From Dioscorea cayenensis subsp. rotundata (lineage: Eukaryota > Streptophyta > Magnoliopsida > Dioscoreales > Dioscoreaceae): a DNA stretch of 64,000 nt. The position numbers and the translations under genes are program-made. Positions 44,890-55,643 of this stretch are shown in pieces; within the stretch, counting starts at the first letter, position 1, and each line of letters begins with the position of its first letter. The DNA is taken from contig NW_024086823.1 in assembly GCF_009730915.1 (NCBI RefSeq), forward strand, positions 158,501 to 222,500. Direction: 5' to 3'. The notes beneath the pieces are model-generated. The model did not search any database. It was not told the origin of the DNA and was given only the letters and a program-made list of their open reading frames with translations.

Positions 44890-45140
44890 CAACAATAAAA
44901 AATTAATTCTTAAGTGGAACCTTAAAACATTAAGTCTAAACTACATATTTTAACCGTAAACACTAATTTATTTAGCGAAAAAATATATTTTAAGTGTAAA
45001 ACCTAAAATTTAACTGAAAACATTTATTTGCAAGTGAAAAATCGAAAACTTAAGTGAAAACTAAATATTTTAAGTGTAAACTAACCATTTAAAGCGGAAA
45101 AAAAATTATTAAGCGGAAACTAAATAAGTTAAGCGTAAAC
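44890..45140 (-). repeat. 20-bp register repeat, passenger-gene intron (copy D)
   Basis: TTAAG or TTTAA cores lie at about 44910, 44931, 44951, 44971, 44991, 45011, 45031, 45051, 45071, 45091, 45110 and 45130. It is the counterpart of the copy A intron at 15460-15735. Confidence 0.85.
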
Positions 45141-45995
45141 TAAATACCTCTTTCCCCTCGATTAATGATAGCAATAAACCGATGGATGCTTGCTTCTTGA
45201 AACTGTTCAGCCCGTAACACAGGATCCGGGGAGTCTTACCAAATCACACCCTCTTGCCGGTGCCAGTTACTTTGTAGAACCAAATATTTAGAGCGACAAT
45301 ACATCCTCTCAAGTAGCCAGTGTTTGTCTTCTCACTAGAGCATCTTGCTTGAACTCTGGCGGCCGTTTGCGGGACGTCATCCATAAGCCACTTATGTGTG
45401 GCTTGCGCCCATGCATAGCGTCACATTGCTAGAAGATCGTTTACATAGTCTACAAGCAAATTGGGAACAGAACATGATGAGTTCGGGAACAGCATGGTCC
45501 CATGGTGAATACCAACAATATCTTCACAAAGTTTTCTTCTACTTCCCTCATCCTGACTAGTGTGCTAAGAGTTTTTTTTTTGATAGCTTCCCTATGTCTT
45601 TCATAGGTTTTCGAGAAATATTTTTCTTCAAATTCTGAATGTGGCTTTCTCTTTTTGAAAATCACTGCATCCCCATCGCATCTGAGACCAAGAATAATGG
45701 ATACATTTTCGGCCCAAAACATCAACAAGCTCTCACCAATTTAAAATTTTTGGGATCGCTAATCATATCTCTGCAACAGAGCATCGAGCAATCCCCTCTC
45801 TTTTAGTACAGGTTCAATTTCCATTAACGATGCGAAAGGAGTACTCCGGATGATTTCCAAATGTCTAGAACTCATGTTTTGTCTTAACTCAGCAATCGTT
45901 TCCACTATGGAGACCAAATAACACCTGCCGTTTACAAGGTTGGTTGCCATATGTCCAATACCTTCACCAAGACGAAAGCATTAACAAACTATCAA

Positions 45996-46075
45996 TAAGT
46001 TTTAAGCGAAAACTAGAAATTATAAGTGGAAACACATTTATTTAAATGAAAACTGATTAATTTAAGGGGTAAACA
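45996..46075 (-). repeat. 20-bp register repeat, leader intron (copy D)
   Basis: TTAAGCG, ATAAGTGG, TTAAATG and TTAAGGGG lie at 46002, 46022, 46042 and 46062, upstream of the head exon on the minus strand. Confidence 0.75.
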
Positions 46076-46715
46076 ACACAGGCAAAAAAAGACAAAGCTA
46101 AAACTAAAACCAAACATTTATAAACATCATCTTCCATTTGAGATAGAACGAAAACTTTCCAAATTTGAGTCTGGATCATACACAACAGACAAAAATAAAA
46201 AAACCTTCAATTACAAAACCCTAGAAACCCAAACCAGCAATGTAAACAACCCTACAACCTTTCATTAATACCTTCAGGTTCGCTGATTCAAAAGTATGGA
46301 GATGGTGTCAAGGAAACAACAATGAAGACCTGGGAAAGCTCTAGCAAACCTCTTCTCAATACCTTCAGTTGAACACAGGGCTTTAATGTGTGTAAGTCTC
46401 AGCATCTGAAGGGGCAAGTATCGGAATATGAATGGGCAACTGAGAGAAGGCGCGCATAGGACCAACACTCCCCTCTTGGGATTCGTGGCCGCTTAACCCA
46501 CCACTTCCCAACGTGGAGAGAGAACACATCATTGATGTAATTGGCGGGGCATTTTGGTCTTTTCTCCTAAAAAATCATGGAGTTATAAACCGCAAGGATC
46601 AAATATTCATCTGTACCGAAAAGGAAGGATGATCTGTGAATATTCAAACTAGAAGGGTCTTTCTGTGAATATCTGAACTTTGGAGGGACTTTTTGTTCAT
46701 TTCCAGTTTTTTCTT

Positions 46716-47557
46716 AATATGAAATTATAATTATATTATCATAATCTATCATTTTCACATATCTTAAACAAAATGAGGTTTTATGTATACAATTTCGAAT
46801 ATAATTAACTATAGATTATCATATTATTATATTTAAAAAAAAGGAGAACCTATTGCTTTTTATATCCTTCCTATGTAAGTTTCTAAATATTGAAATCATA
46901 TAGTTTGTTTTCTAATTTTTTTTGCATCTTTAATTTTTAAACTTTCATACAATAAATTTATATTTTAAAAAATAAGACGATACAAATATAAAAATTAAAA
47001 ATTAGCAACTCAAGGAAAAAAAAATATATATCCACTAGCATAGTTATTCTGATTTTCTGGAAAACAGCGGAGAAGTAAGAGAAGTGATATCATTTCCATA
47101 CTTGTGTTATTCATTTGTAAAAAAATGAGAATATAATAGAGGAATTTAGGTGTTAAATGAAATTCTATCAGTTAAAAAATGACTTTAGAAGTAAAGAAAA
47201 GTGAATTGTTATATATTGAATCATTTTCTCCTCTACTTCAGTAAAAAAGTTAATGAAATGGATTTAGATCAAAATTCACTTCAGTCAGAAGTGGGGAAAG
47301 TGATTTCAGTATAAATGAACACTAGAAGTAAAGCCAGACCATTTTCCCCCTACTTCCCTCCATTTCCCTCAAACTGAACACCCTCCCTGGAACATGATTT
47401 ATGGTTGTTAATCCTCTTCCAAGTAATTGGGAATCAAGGTTGACTTTCGGGGGTTCTCAAACCATGTTGGATTCTGGCTCGTTGATTGACTAAGATCAAG
47501 TGACATTCTTGTTTGCGAGCACATTCTGGCATGCATTGCTTGGCGATCCTTCTCCAT
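46716..47557. other. AT-rich intergenic DNA
   Basis: No gene is seen. 47040-47395 has words such as AGAAGTGGGGAAAGTGATTTC and mirrored versions that suggest an old MITE, but its ends could not be fixed. Confidence 0.35.
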
Positions 47558-48135
47558 TTAAGATATAGATAAGTTGGGTACTCTACTTAACACTCCTATA
47601 TTGTCTTGAAATTCCAAAGACATTGGTAAGTTGGTATTGACATGGAAGCTGATGTGGTGCATCCTTCTCCTGTCACACCTTAATTCTGAAAAGAAATTCA
47701 AACTTTGCAGGGGTGATTTCACCCCCTTTGCATTCTTGGACTCAACACATTCACCCAGAGCCTCCGATTGAGTTTCTAGCACATATTTCCTTTTATCATT
47801 TGGTCTTTCAGTCGCCTTTAGTGTCACTGGCTTCGGGGTTGCTTTTCTCCCTCTTCTAACTGGCTTGCCTTCTCTAACAACCTTTGGTCTGTGCTTCCTT
47901 CTAGGCTCCTGCTGTGGAGTTTGATTCAAGTCTATAACTTGTTCCTTCCCTATCACACATTGCATGTCCCCAATAAACTGCTGACAATCTAGCCCTTCAG
48001 GAGCCAAAACCACAGCTTCACCTTCTCCTTACTCAGAAGGAACTCTTACATCCCCAACCAACGCAACATTTTGCTCTCTCCACATACCCAAATCTTCATG
48101 ATGGTTGCTGCCTTTTCTGCCACTCATCACCATCC
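47558..48135 (-). pseudogene. DEMETER/ROS1-like DNA glycosylase fragment (N-terminal conserved block)
   Basis: The minus strand reads EDLGMWREQNVALVGDVRVP, a TAA at 48029-48031, then GLDCQQFIGDMQ and the hallmark VIDLNQTPQQEPRRKHRPKV, VREGKP and ATPKPVTLK, followed by NDKRKYVLE and a degenerate KSPLQSLNF. Plant DME/ROS1/DML enzymes, which excise 5-methylcytosine in the nucleus, carry this basic DLNxTPQxxPRRxxHRPKV block ahead of their glycosylase domain. The helix-hairpin-helix/FeS glycosylase part is absent here, and the block is followed by unrelated sequence. I infer a truncated or captured gene piece; the boundaries are approximate. Confidence 0.8.
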
Positions 48136-49600
48136 TCTCACCCGCCCATTTTTACCAGCTCTTCCATTCCATGACATGTGACTTCCTTCATTTCCATTGG
48201 ATTCAAACACTCCATACATCATCATCCCCTTCACCATATTTCTTATGCCACAGTAACATTTACTTATATCCTTGGCCACCTTGATAACTAAACAAGATAT
48301 TTTATGATGCAGAACAATAATATTTGTGTAATGGATTCATGGCTAAAATCCAAACAATGATCCAGAGACAAATTATAACTAGAAGAAGAAACTCCTTCTA
48401 GAGTGATTTCCTTCAATTAATTTCATGAAAATCTCATCAATCATCAACATATAAGAAAGATCTAGCATTCAACAACCAATAAATGTCTCCAATCCCTCTA
48501 AATCACAAACAAGTAACATATAAGTCCAAACAATCACTGATGATAAATACCAAGCTCACAGAGTCTTAGATCTACTGATTATGAACAGGAATTACTATAA
48601 ACGGGAATCATTTCCCTCTCGTCAGATTGCTAGAGACGGGAAAACCCAAATGAGCCCGAGATTCTTCTTCTTTCTTCTTAGCTTCCCCTTTCTCTCTTTT
48701 CCTTCAGCTTTTATACCAGAGCATCACTACTCTTACCCTCCTCTAATCCCAATCCTTCATTCTGCCACGCTGTCAGGTGCATATATAATCCCTCCCCATA
48801 CGTTGCCCTTCTTTTCCCTCTTGCCCATAGGCTCAGCTGATGAAGATTCCGCCACCTCACTAGCTGAGTCAGCATCTTTACTCTTTGATGCTTTTCTCTC
48901 TGTGCTCCTCCTCACGTGCCCTTGCTTTTAATTCATTGGCGTCTTCAATTTACCCACCATTACAATTTGCTTATATTCTTGCCTCCTTTAATAACTAATT
49001 AAGCTTTAACATTTCCATTTATATCACAATATGTGTTGATGCTTTAAGTGTTGGTTGACCAGCAGAAATTAAAAAGCTCTTTTCATGAAGGAGAAATCTA
49101 ACAAAGCAAGAACTTCTGGTCTAAAATGAGCAGCTAGTGTACTGTGAATACTAAAACTACTAAAATGATTGACGATTGAGTTGTTTGATTATTTATTTAT
49201 TTATTTTTCACATCATATAATCCAATAATACAAATATTTCTATAAATATTATATATGTTTAAGTTTTATCTTGTCAGGTTAAGTTCATATATAGGTTGAG
49301 CCTGTACTAATAGAACATAGGGAATATTAGGAGATCAATATGGCATACGTAGTAGGTTTTATCGGTTTCCCCTTAACTTTAAAAAGCTCTTCGATTGCAT
49401 ATATATGTCGTCCAAGCCACACAAAAGGCTAAGCTATCGCCAGGCAACGAGCCACCTTAATTACTGAGGCATCATTATATATATGTTATCTCCTCATTAA
49501 TCAAGGGCCTACTTAATTTTGGCACAAATGGTGTTGGATTTTAACTTAGACTAATTCTTTTATTAAATATTGTTTTTGCTTTGATATAAATAAGTAGAAA
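48136..49600. other. No recognised gene
   Basis: 48.14-48.3 kb may continue the DEMETER-like fragment as a diverged exon or intron. 48.58-48.93 kb holds an open frame rich in Ser, Pro, Phe and Leu (116 codons) without a known domain. The rest is AT-rich. Confidence 0.3.
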
Positions 49601-49605
49601 ATACC

Positions 49606-50097
49606 TGTTGAAGTTGCCTCATATCCTCATCTTGTTGGATTTCTTCATCACTAAGGCATGTCTCGATTGGCGTGCCAAATGCTATCTAGAAGATTTCTTC
49701 ATTGTTAAGAAAACTTCATGATTAAGAAGATTTCTTCATTGTGAAGTAAACTTCATGGTTAAGAAGATTTCTTCATTATTAAGAAATCTTCATGATTAAG
49801 AATCCTCCAAGGCACTTCCTATATATAAGCCTCCTTCATTGTATTTGAAGTGTATCATCCATTCTATTTCCACAATTCTTGTAGAGAGAGTATTCTTCTT
49901 TCATACTTCTTTGAGAGGGTTTGTTGTACTCTTTCTTATTTCTAACTGGATTTTCTTGGCTTTTGCCATTATGGGGTTTTCTCCCGGTACTCGGGTTTCC
50001 CACGTTAAAATCAGTGTGTTCTTTTCTTGCATTTGATTTCTCTTTTGTGTGATTCTAAGATAAACGCTTCCGCAATCGCACTCTACCATTCCTAACA
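49606..50097 (+). repeat. 5' LTR of the copia element
   Basis: 492 bp, TG...CA. It contains repeated TTCTTCATTGTTAAGAA-like words (49690-49795), a TATATATAAG box at about 49819 that is a likely promoter, and TGAGAGGGTTTG-type downstream sequence. Confidence 0.95.
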
Positions 50098-50099
50098 AG

Positions 50100-50111
50100 T
50101 GGTATCAGAGC
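50100..50111 (+). other. Primer binding site, initiator Met tRNA type
   Basis: TGGTATCAGAGC, two bases after the LTR end, matches the 3' end of plant initiator tRNA-Met, the usual copia primer. Confidence 0.9.
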
Positions 50112-50140
50112 ATCAGGTTTATACTTAGAATCACATCATC

Positions 50141-53100
50141 ATGTCCACCATCACCAAGTTCGACATTGAGAAGTTTGATGGCAAGATCAGTTTCTCTATT
50201 TGGCGAATCTAGATGCGAGCCATTTTGACACAAAATGGTTTGAAGAAAGCTTTGGATGGAAAATCTGGGAAGCCGTCTGGCATGACGGTTGATAAGTGGG
50301 CCGAGTTAGACGATAAAGCATTGTCAGCTATCCAATTATGCTTGTCTTGTGAAGTCTTGCGTGAAGTGATTCATGAAACCACCGCGGCCGAATTGTGGAT
50401 GAAACTCGAATCAATTTATATGACGAAGAGTCTTGCCAACAAGTTACGTCTGAAGGAGCGACTTTATACTCTTCGTATGGCTGAAGGTACCCCTATTCAA
50501 ACTCATCTCAGTGAATTCTCTTCTATTATCGTTGATCTTGAAAATTTGGATGTTGATATTGATGAGGAAGATAAAGCTGTTTTGTTGATTGTTTCACTGC
50601 CCCCTTCATACAAGCACTTTAAAGAAATTATGTTATATGGTAATAATGCTGACACTTTGAGCTTGGAAGATGTTAAGGCAAACCTTATTGCTAAAGAAAA
50701 GTATGATGTTGATAATCATTTAGAAAAAAACGGTGAAGGTTTATTTGCTAGGGGTCGTAGCACTGAAAAAGGCAATAGTAGTAATTTTTCTAAGACAAGA
50801 TCTAAGTATAGAAACAAAAAAAATCTGCAATTACTGCAAGAAACCAGGGCATGTTATTTCTGAATGCTATAAGCTGAAGAATAAAAATGATAAGGCTAAA
50901 GGGAAACAAACTATTGATTCTGATAAATCTGTCGAAGCTAGTGTTATCGATGTTTGTTCAGATGGTGATGTTTTCTTGGTTTCTAACACTGATGAAATTA
51001 AACATGAGTGGCTTCTTGATTCTGGTTGTACCTATCATATTTGTCCACATAAAGATATGTTCTCTTCTTATGAACCTATTGACGGTGGATCTATTTTGCT
51101 TGGGAATTACACTCCTTGCAAAATTATTGGGAAAGGTACCATCCAGATTAGAACTTATGATGGTGTTGTCAGATCGTTGATTGGTGTCAAACACATCCCA
51201 GAGATGAGATGAAAACTTGATTTCATTAGGCACCCTTGAATCTCTTGGGTGCAAGTATTCAGCTGAAGGCGGAGTACTTAAGGTTTCCCGTGGCTCTCTG
51301 GTTGCTTATATGTGTTGCAAGGAACTACTGTTGCAGGTTCAGCTTCTGTTGCCTCATCTTTCTCTTCTCCTTATGATGATACTCAGTTGTGGCATATGCG
51401 TCTTGGCCACATGAGTAAAAAGGATATGAATTTGTAGTCAAAAAGAGGATTGTTGGGAAGTCATGCCAGTTGCAAGATTGACTTTTGTGAGCATTGTGTC
51501 TTTGGAAAACAGAAGAGGGTCAGCTTTGCCAAAGGTTCTCATACATCCAAAGGTATTTTGGAGTATATTTATTCTGATTTTTGGGGTCCTTTTCCTATTT
51601 CCTCTCTTGGGGGAAGTTCTTATATGTTGACCATTATTGATGACTTTTCAAGAAAAGTTTGGGCATTTTTCTTACTCCATAAAAATGAAGCTTTTATCAG
51701 ATTCAAGCCATGGAAAATTCTTGTTGAAAATCAGACCAGTAAGAAGGTCAAGAAGCTTCGTACTGATAATAGTCTTGAGTTCTGAAGTGGTGAATTTAAT
51801 CAGTTTTGTGCACAAGAAGGCATCGCCAGGCATCACACCATTGTTAGAACTCCTCAACAAAATGGAGTCGCTGAACGAATGAACAGAACTATTTTAGAGA
51901 AAGTAAGATGCATGCTTTCTCATGCTGGCTTGAGTAGAAATTTGTGGACAGAAGCAGCCCACACAGCTTGTTATCTTATTAACCGCTCTCCACATGCTTC
52001 TCTTGAAGGCAAGGTACCAGAAGAAATTTGGACAGGTAAACAACTTGATTATTCTAATTTAAGAGTGTTTGGTTGTCCTACTTATGCTCATGTAAATGAT
52101 GGGAAGTTAAACGCTAGAGCTATGAAATGCATTTTTGTTGGCTATCCTGATGGATTTAAAGGATATCGACTATTTTGTCCAGAGACCAAGAAGATTATCA
52201 ATAGTCGAGATGTCACTTTTAACGAAAATGCATTATTATCTTCTGGAAAGGAGTCTGTTGGTTCTTCTCCTGATGCAGGTAGTGAAAAAGTTAAAATTGT
52301 GACTTCTAGTCTCAAGTCAGATGATACTCCCTCCTCTAGCACACAATCTGGTGATGTTCCAATTACCACTGCTGAGGTTACAAATCCACATCTCTAAGAT
52401 TATTGTATTGCTCGCGATCGTCCCAGGCGAGAGAATGTTCGAAAGCCTGCTCGCTATGATGATGAAAGCCATTTTATTGGCTATGCACTTGTTGTTGCTC
52501 AAGAGATTAAAGAAGTCACTGAACCTAGGAGTTATACAGAAGCTATAACTTGTTCTGATTCCTCCAAGTGGCTAGCTGCGATGCAGGAAGAGATTGAAAG
52601 TCTCCACAAGAATGATACTTGGGAGTTGGTGAAACTACCAACGGGTAAGCGAGTTATTACCTGTAAGTGGATTTACAAAAAGAAAGATGGCATTTCAGGT
52701 GTTGAAGCAGCTAGATACAAGGCACGGTATGTTGTTAGAGGTTTTGATCAACGAGAAGGTATTGACTTTAATGAAATCTTCTCTCCTGTTGTTCGTCATA
52801 CCTCTATTCGTATGTTGCTTGCCTTGGTTTCTCTCTATGATCTAGAGCTTGAGCAGCTTGATGTAAAGACTGCTTTTCTTCATGGTGATTTGGAAGAAGA
52901 AATTTATATTCAACAACCTGAAGGTTTCATGGTTCCTGGAAAAGAGAACCACGTTTGTCGTCTTAAGAAATCTCTTTATGGCCTCAAACAAGCTCCCAGA
53001 CAGTGGTATAAGAAATTTGACTCGTTCATGTTGAGTCAAGGCTATTCTAGGAGCCAATATGACAACTGTGTCTACCTTAAAAAGGTTTCTAACGGGTCTT

Positions 53101-54092
53101 TTATATATCTATTGCTTTATGTTGATGATATGTTGATTGCAGCTCGTGATATTACTCTAATCAAGGAGTTAAAGGCCCAATTAAGCAATAAGTTCGAGAT
53201 GAAAAACTTGGGTCCTGCCAAGAAAATTCTCAGAATGGAGATTTGTAGAGATCGTCAAGCCGGAAAGTTGATGTTGAAACAGAAGAATTATATTCAGAAG
53301 GTGCTTGACAAATTCAATTTGAAAAATGCTAAGCCTCTAAGTACTCCTATTGTTATGAATTTTAAGTTGTCATCTGATCAGTGCCCAAAATCCGAGGAGG
53401 ACAAGGAACGCATGGCAAGTGTTCCTTATGCATGTGTAGTTGGAAGTCCTATGTATGCCATGGTTTGCACTAGACCTGATTTGGCATATGCTGTGAGCTT
53501 AGTCAGCAGATATATGCACAATCCTGGTAAAGAGCACTGGAATGCAGTGAAATGGACACTTTATTATTTGAAAGGTACTGCTGATATTGGTTTGATCTTT
53601 GATATGAAAAGGTCTAATGCAGCCTATTTTGCTGGTTATGTTGATGCCGATTATGGTGGTGATCTAGACCGGAGAAAATCTATCTCTGGTTATATTTTCT
53701 CTTTCTGCGGGTCTTCTATTAGTTGGTGTGCTTTTCTTCAGTTAGTTACAGCCTTATCAAGCACTGAAGCTTAGTACATCGCAGCTACAGAAGGAGTTAA
53801 AGAAGCAATATGGCTTCATGGGTTATTCAATGAGCTAGGTTTGTCTCAAAACATTCTTATTGTATTCTATGATAATCATAGTGGAATTCATCTGACCAAG
53901 AACAGTGGTTACCACAGTAAGACCAAGCACATTGACATTAAGCACCATTTTGTTCGGGATATTGTATCTGTTGGGAATATTGATGTGAAGAAGATTCATA
54001 CAGATGATAATCCAGCAGATATGTTGACAAAACCACTTTCTATTCCCAAGTTCAACCATTGTTTGGACTTGGTTGGTGTTCTTCAACACTGA
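50141..54092 (+). pseudogene. Ty1/copia gag-pol, interrupted by stops and frameshifts
   Basis: ATG at 50141 opens gag (FDGKISFSIWRI), stopped by TAG at 50210-50212; it continues MRAILTQNGLKKALDG to a frameshift in an A-run at about 50820. The CCHC knuckle CNYCKKPGHVISEC and the protease WLLDSGCTYHICPH (51008-51050) follow. A second shift lies near 51207. Then come LWHMRLGHM, the integrase (CEHCVFGKQKRVSF, TPQQNGVAERMNRT), the reverse transcriptase (WIYKKKDG, FLHGDLEEEIYIQQPEGF, LLYVDDMLIA at about 53115) and RNase H (DADYGGDLDRRKSISGYIF, DNPADMLTKPL). Further stops are at 51435, 51783, 52395 and 53772. Order is protease-integrase-RT-RNase H, as in copia. It cannot make its own proteins. Confidence 0.92.
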
Positions 54093-54155
54093 CTGCCCTT
54101 TAGGGCTTATATACGGCAAAGGCTCTTTATTCGGATATTGATGCAAAGCAGAGTT

Positions 54156-54647
54156 TGTTGAAGTTGCCTCATATCCTCATCTTGTTGGATTTCTTCATCA
54201 CTAAGGCATGTCTCGATTGGCGTGCCAAATGCTATCTAGAAGATTTCTTCATTGTTAAGAAAACTTCATGGTTAAGAAGATTTCTTCATTGTGAAGTAAA
54301 CTTCATGGTTAAGAAGATTTCTTCATTATTAAGAAATCTTCATGATTAAGAATCCTCCAAGGCACTTCCTATATATAAGCCTCCTTCATTGTATTTGAAG
54401 TGTATCATCCATTCTATTTCCACAATTCTTGTAGAGAGAGTATTCTTCTTTCATACCTCTTTGAGAGGGTTTGTTGTACTCTTTCTTATTTCTAAGTGGA
54501 TTTTCTTGGCTTTTGCCGTTGTGGGTTTTTCTCCCAGTACTCGGGTTTCCCACGTTAAAATCAGTGTATTCTTTTCTTGCATTTGATTTCTCTTTTGTGT
54601 GATTCTAAGATAAACGCTTCCGCAATCGCACTCTACCATTCCTAACA
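54156..54647 (+). repeat. 3' LTR of the copia element
   Basis: 492 bp, near-identical to the 5' LTR, with eight substitutions found by eye. It follows the purine-rich GCAAAGCAGAG stretch at 54143-54153. Confidence 0.95.
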
Positions 54648-54962
54648 ATACCAAAAACATCAGCTAGCACAGTTGCTCTTTTATAAAAGTTTGGCTGATA
54701 TGAGAAGAAAACAAAAAGGCAAAACAAACAGATGAATTGAATTGAAAATTTCCTTGTCAATCAAACACAAGGAAACTAACACTCTCGTTTCATTCTATCT
54801 AAACACAGCATCCTGAACTCAAAAGTGGTTCACCACTCCATTTGGTTTTGTTAATTCATGGAGAGGAAATATTTCCCTCTTATAAAAAAATAAAAAAAAA
54901 TTGGATTCATTTCAGATTCTAGAAAATAGTTCTAACCTTGCAGGTCGTATTGCAATGGAAGA

Positions 54963-55599
54963 CTACCCAGCAAGAGGATTTGCATGTATTGTTACACGAT
55001 TCAGCTTGATCACAGTAAGTGGCTGATCCCCTGGCCCTGCCTGCGTCTGTGTCATGCAACCAAGTTTAAATTAGTGTCTGCTGTGTTAAAAAAGAAATTA
55101 TTCTCACTAAAATGTGTAACAGAAACAACATGATTTTAACTGAAATTGACGGATAATTAAGGGTTGAAAATTATGTACTTTCTCCATTAGGTCAAGAACT
55201 TCAAATCCATGGATTACGCGTCTAAAGACTGTGTACAGTCCATTAAGGTGAGGTTGTTTTGCGTAAGTGATGAAGAACTGGCTTCCATTTGTGTTTGGTC
55301 CACTATTTGCCATTGAAAGGATTCCCCTTACATTGTGCTGTTTTATTCACAAGAATATACTTCATTAGCATTAATCTAAATCAGAACAAGAAGAATTTCA
55401 TAGCAAGGTTAGAGAATGCCATTTACAATACTTAAAATATAGTTCATTATAAACATTTGGTTGGCAAGACGAACAAAAAGTTAGTCAGACCAACTCATCA
55501 TAACATTTATGTTTACTAAAAGACATCAACAGTTTTCAGATCATATCAATGCTTTAATCTGTCTAAAGGCTACAAAGCAAGCTATTTAAAATACACACA

Positions 55600-55643
<44 letters not shown>

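Larger units (their letters stand above)
42317..45950 (-). pseudogene. MULE copy D passenger gene with Ulp1 (C48) protease domain, broken
   Basis: The minus-strand head 45950-45170 gives MATNLVNGRCYLVSIVETI, LGLRCDGDAVIFKK, THKWLMDDVPQTAARVQ and RGCIVALNIWFYKVTGTGK, with several stops. After an intron, 44829-44290 is basic (STIRLGTKSGEKSTRKHG; VKKVVSRRRQPLPLS), then a Ser/Pro-rich 36-bp repeat region and an acidic linker (43847-43380). The last exons give the Ulp1 fold: TRARVYSLLEGKEMVADDV (43073), ILMPVILHGHFHLLVLDKAK with the catalytic His (42830-42770), a 79-nt intron (42626-42704, GT...AG), and RQKPGTVDCSVYVMHFIEQI with the oxyanion Gln and catalytic Cys (about 42545-42480). Ulp1 enzymes cleave SUMO or related tags; why MULEs carry them is unknown. 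Stops and a lost splice donor (TT after ACAT) show it is dead. Confidence 0.85.
38726..46706. mobile_element. MULE copy D (Ulp1-type/KI-like family), most complete copy
   Basis: The left end GGATAATTAAATTA, followed by CAAAGTTTC-type and CATTTGAATTTG words, matches the reversed right end of the 400-bp MULE. The right end, read leftward from 46706, matches the left end of copy A (GGAAATGAACAAAAAGTCCC). Flanking 9-mers agree at about 6 of 9 positions, so the TSD is decayed. It holds a + transposase (39280-42079) and a - passenger gene with an Ulp1 protease domain (45950-42317) converging near 42.1-42.3 kb. This layout is known from Kaonashi MULEs of Arabidopsis and CUMULE of melon. Both genes are broken. 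Confidence 0.85.
49606..54647 (+). mobile_element. Complete Ty1/copia element, TSD atacc
   Basis: Two 492-bp LTRs (49606-50097 and 54156-54647) begin TGTTGAAG and end CCTAACA. ATACC at 49601-49605 and 54648-54652 is a perfect 5-bp target duplication. The primer site follows the left LTR and a purine-rich tract precedes the right one. By my reading the LTRs differ at 8 positions (about 1.6 per cent), all substitutions, so insertion is recent in evolutionary terms. Confidence 0.95.

Noticed and set aside
47040..47395. MITE with mirrored GGGAAA/TTTCCC words
   Set aside because: I could not match both ends or find a target duplication.
48581..48931. 116-codon plus-strand open frame as a gene
   Set aside because: No recognisable domain and a biased Ser/Pro/Phe/Leu make-up; it is kept only as a note in the blank interval.
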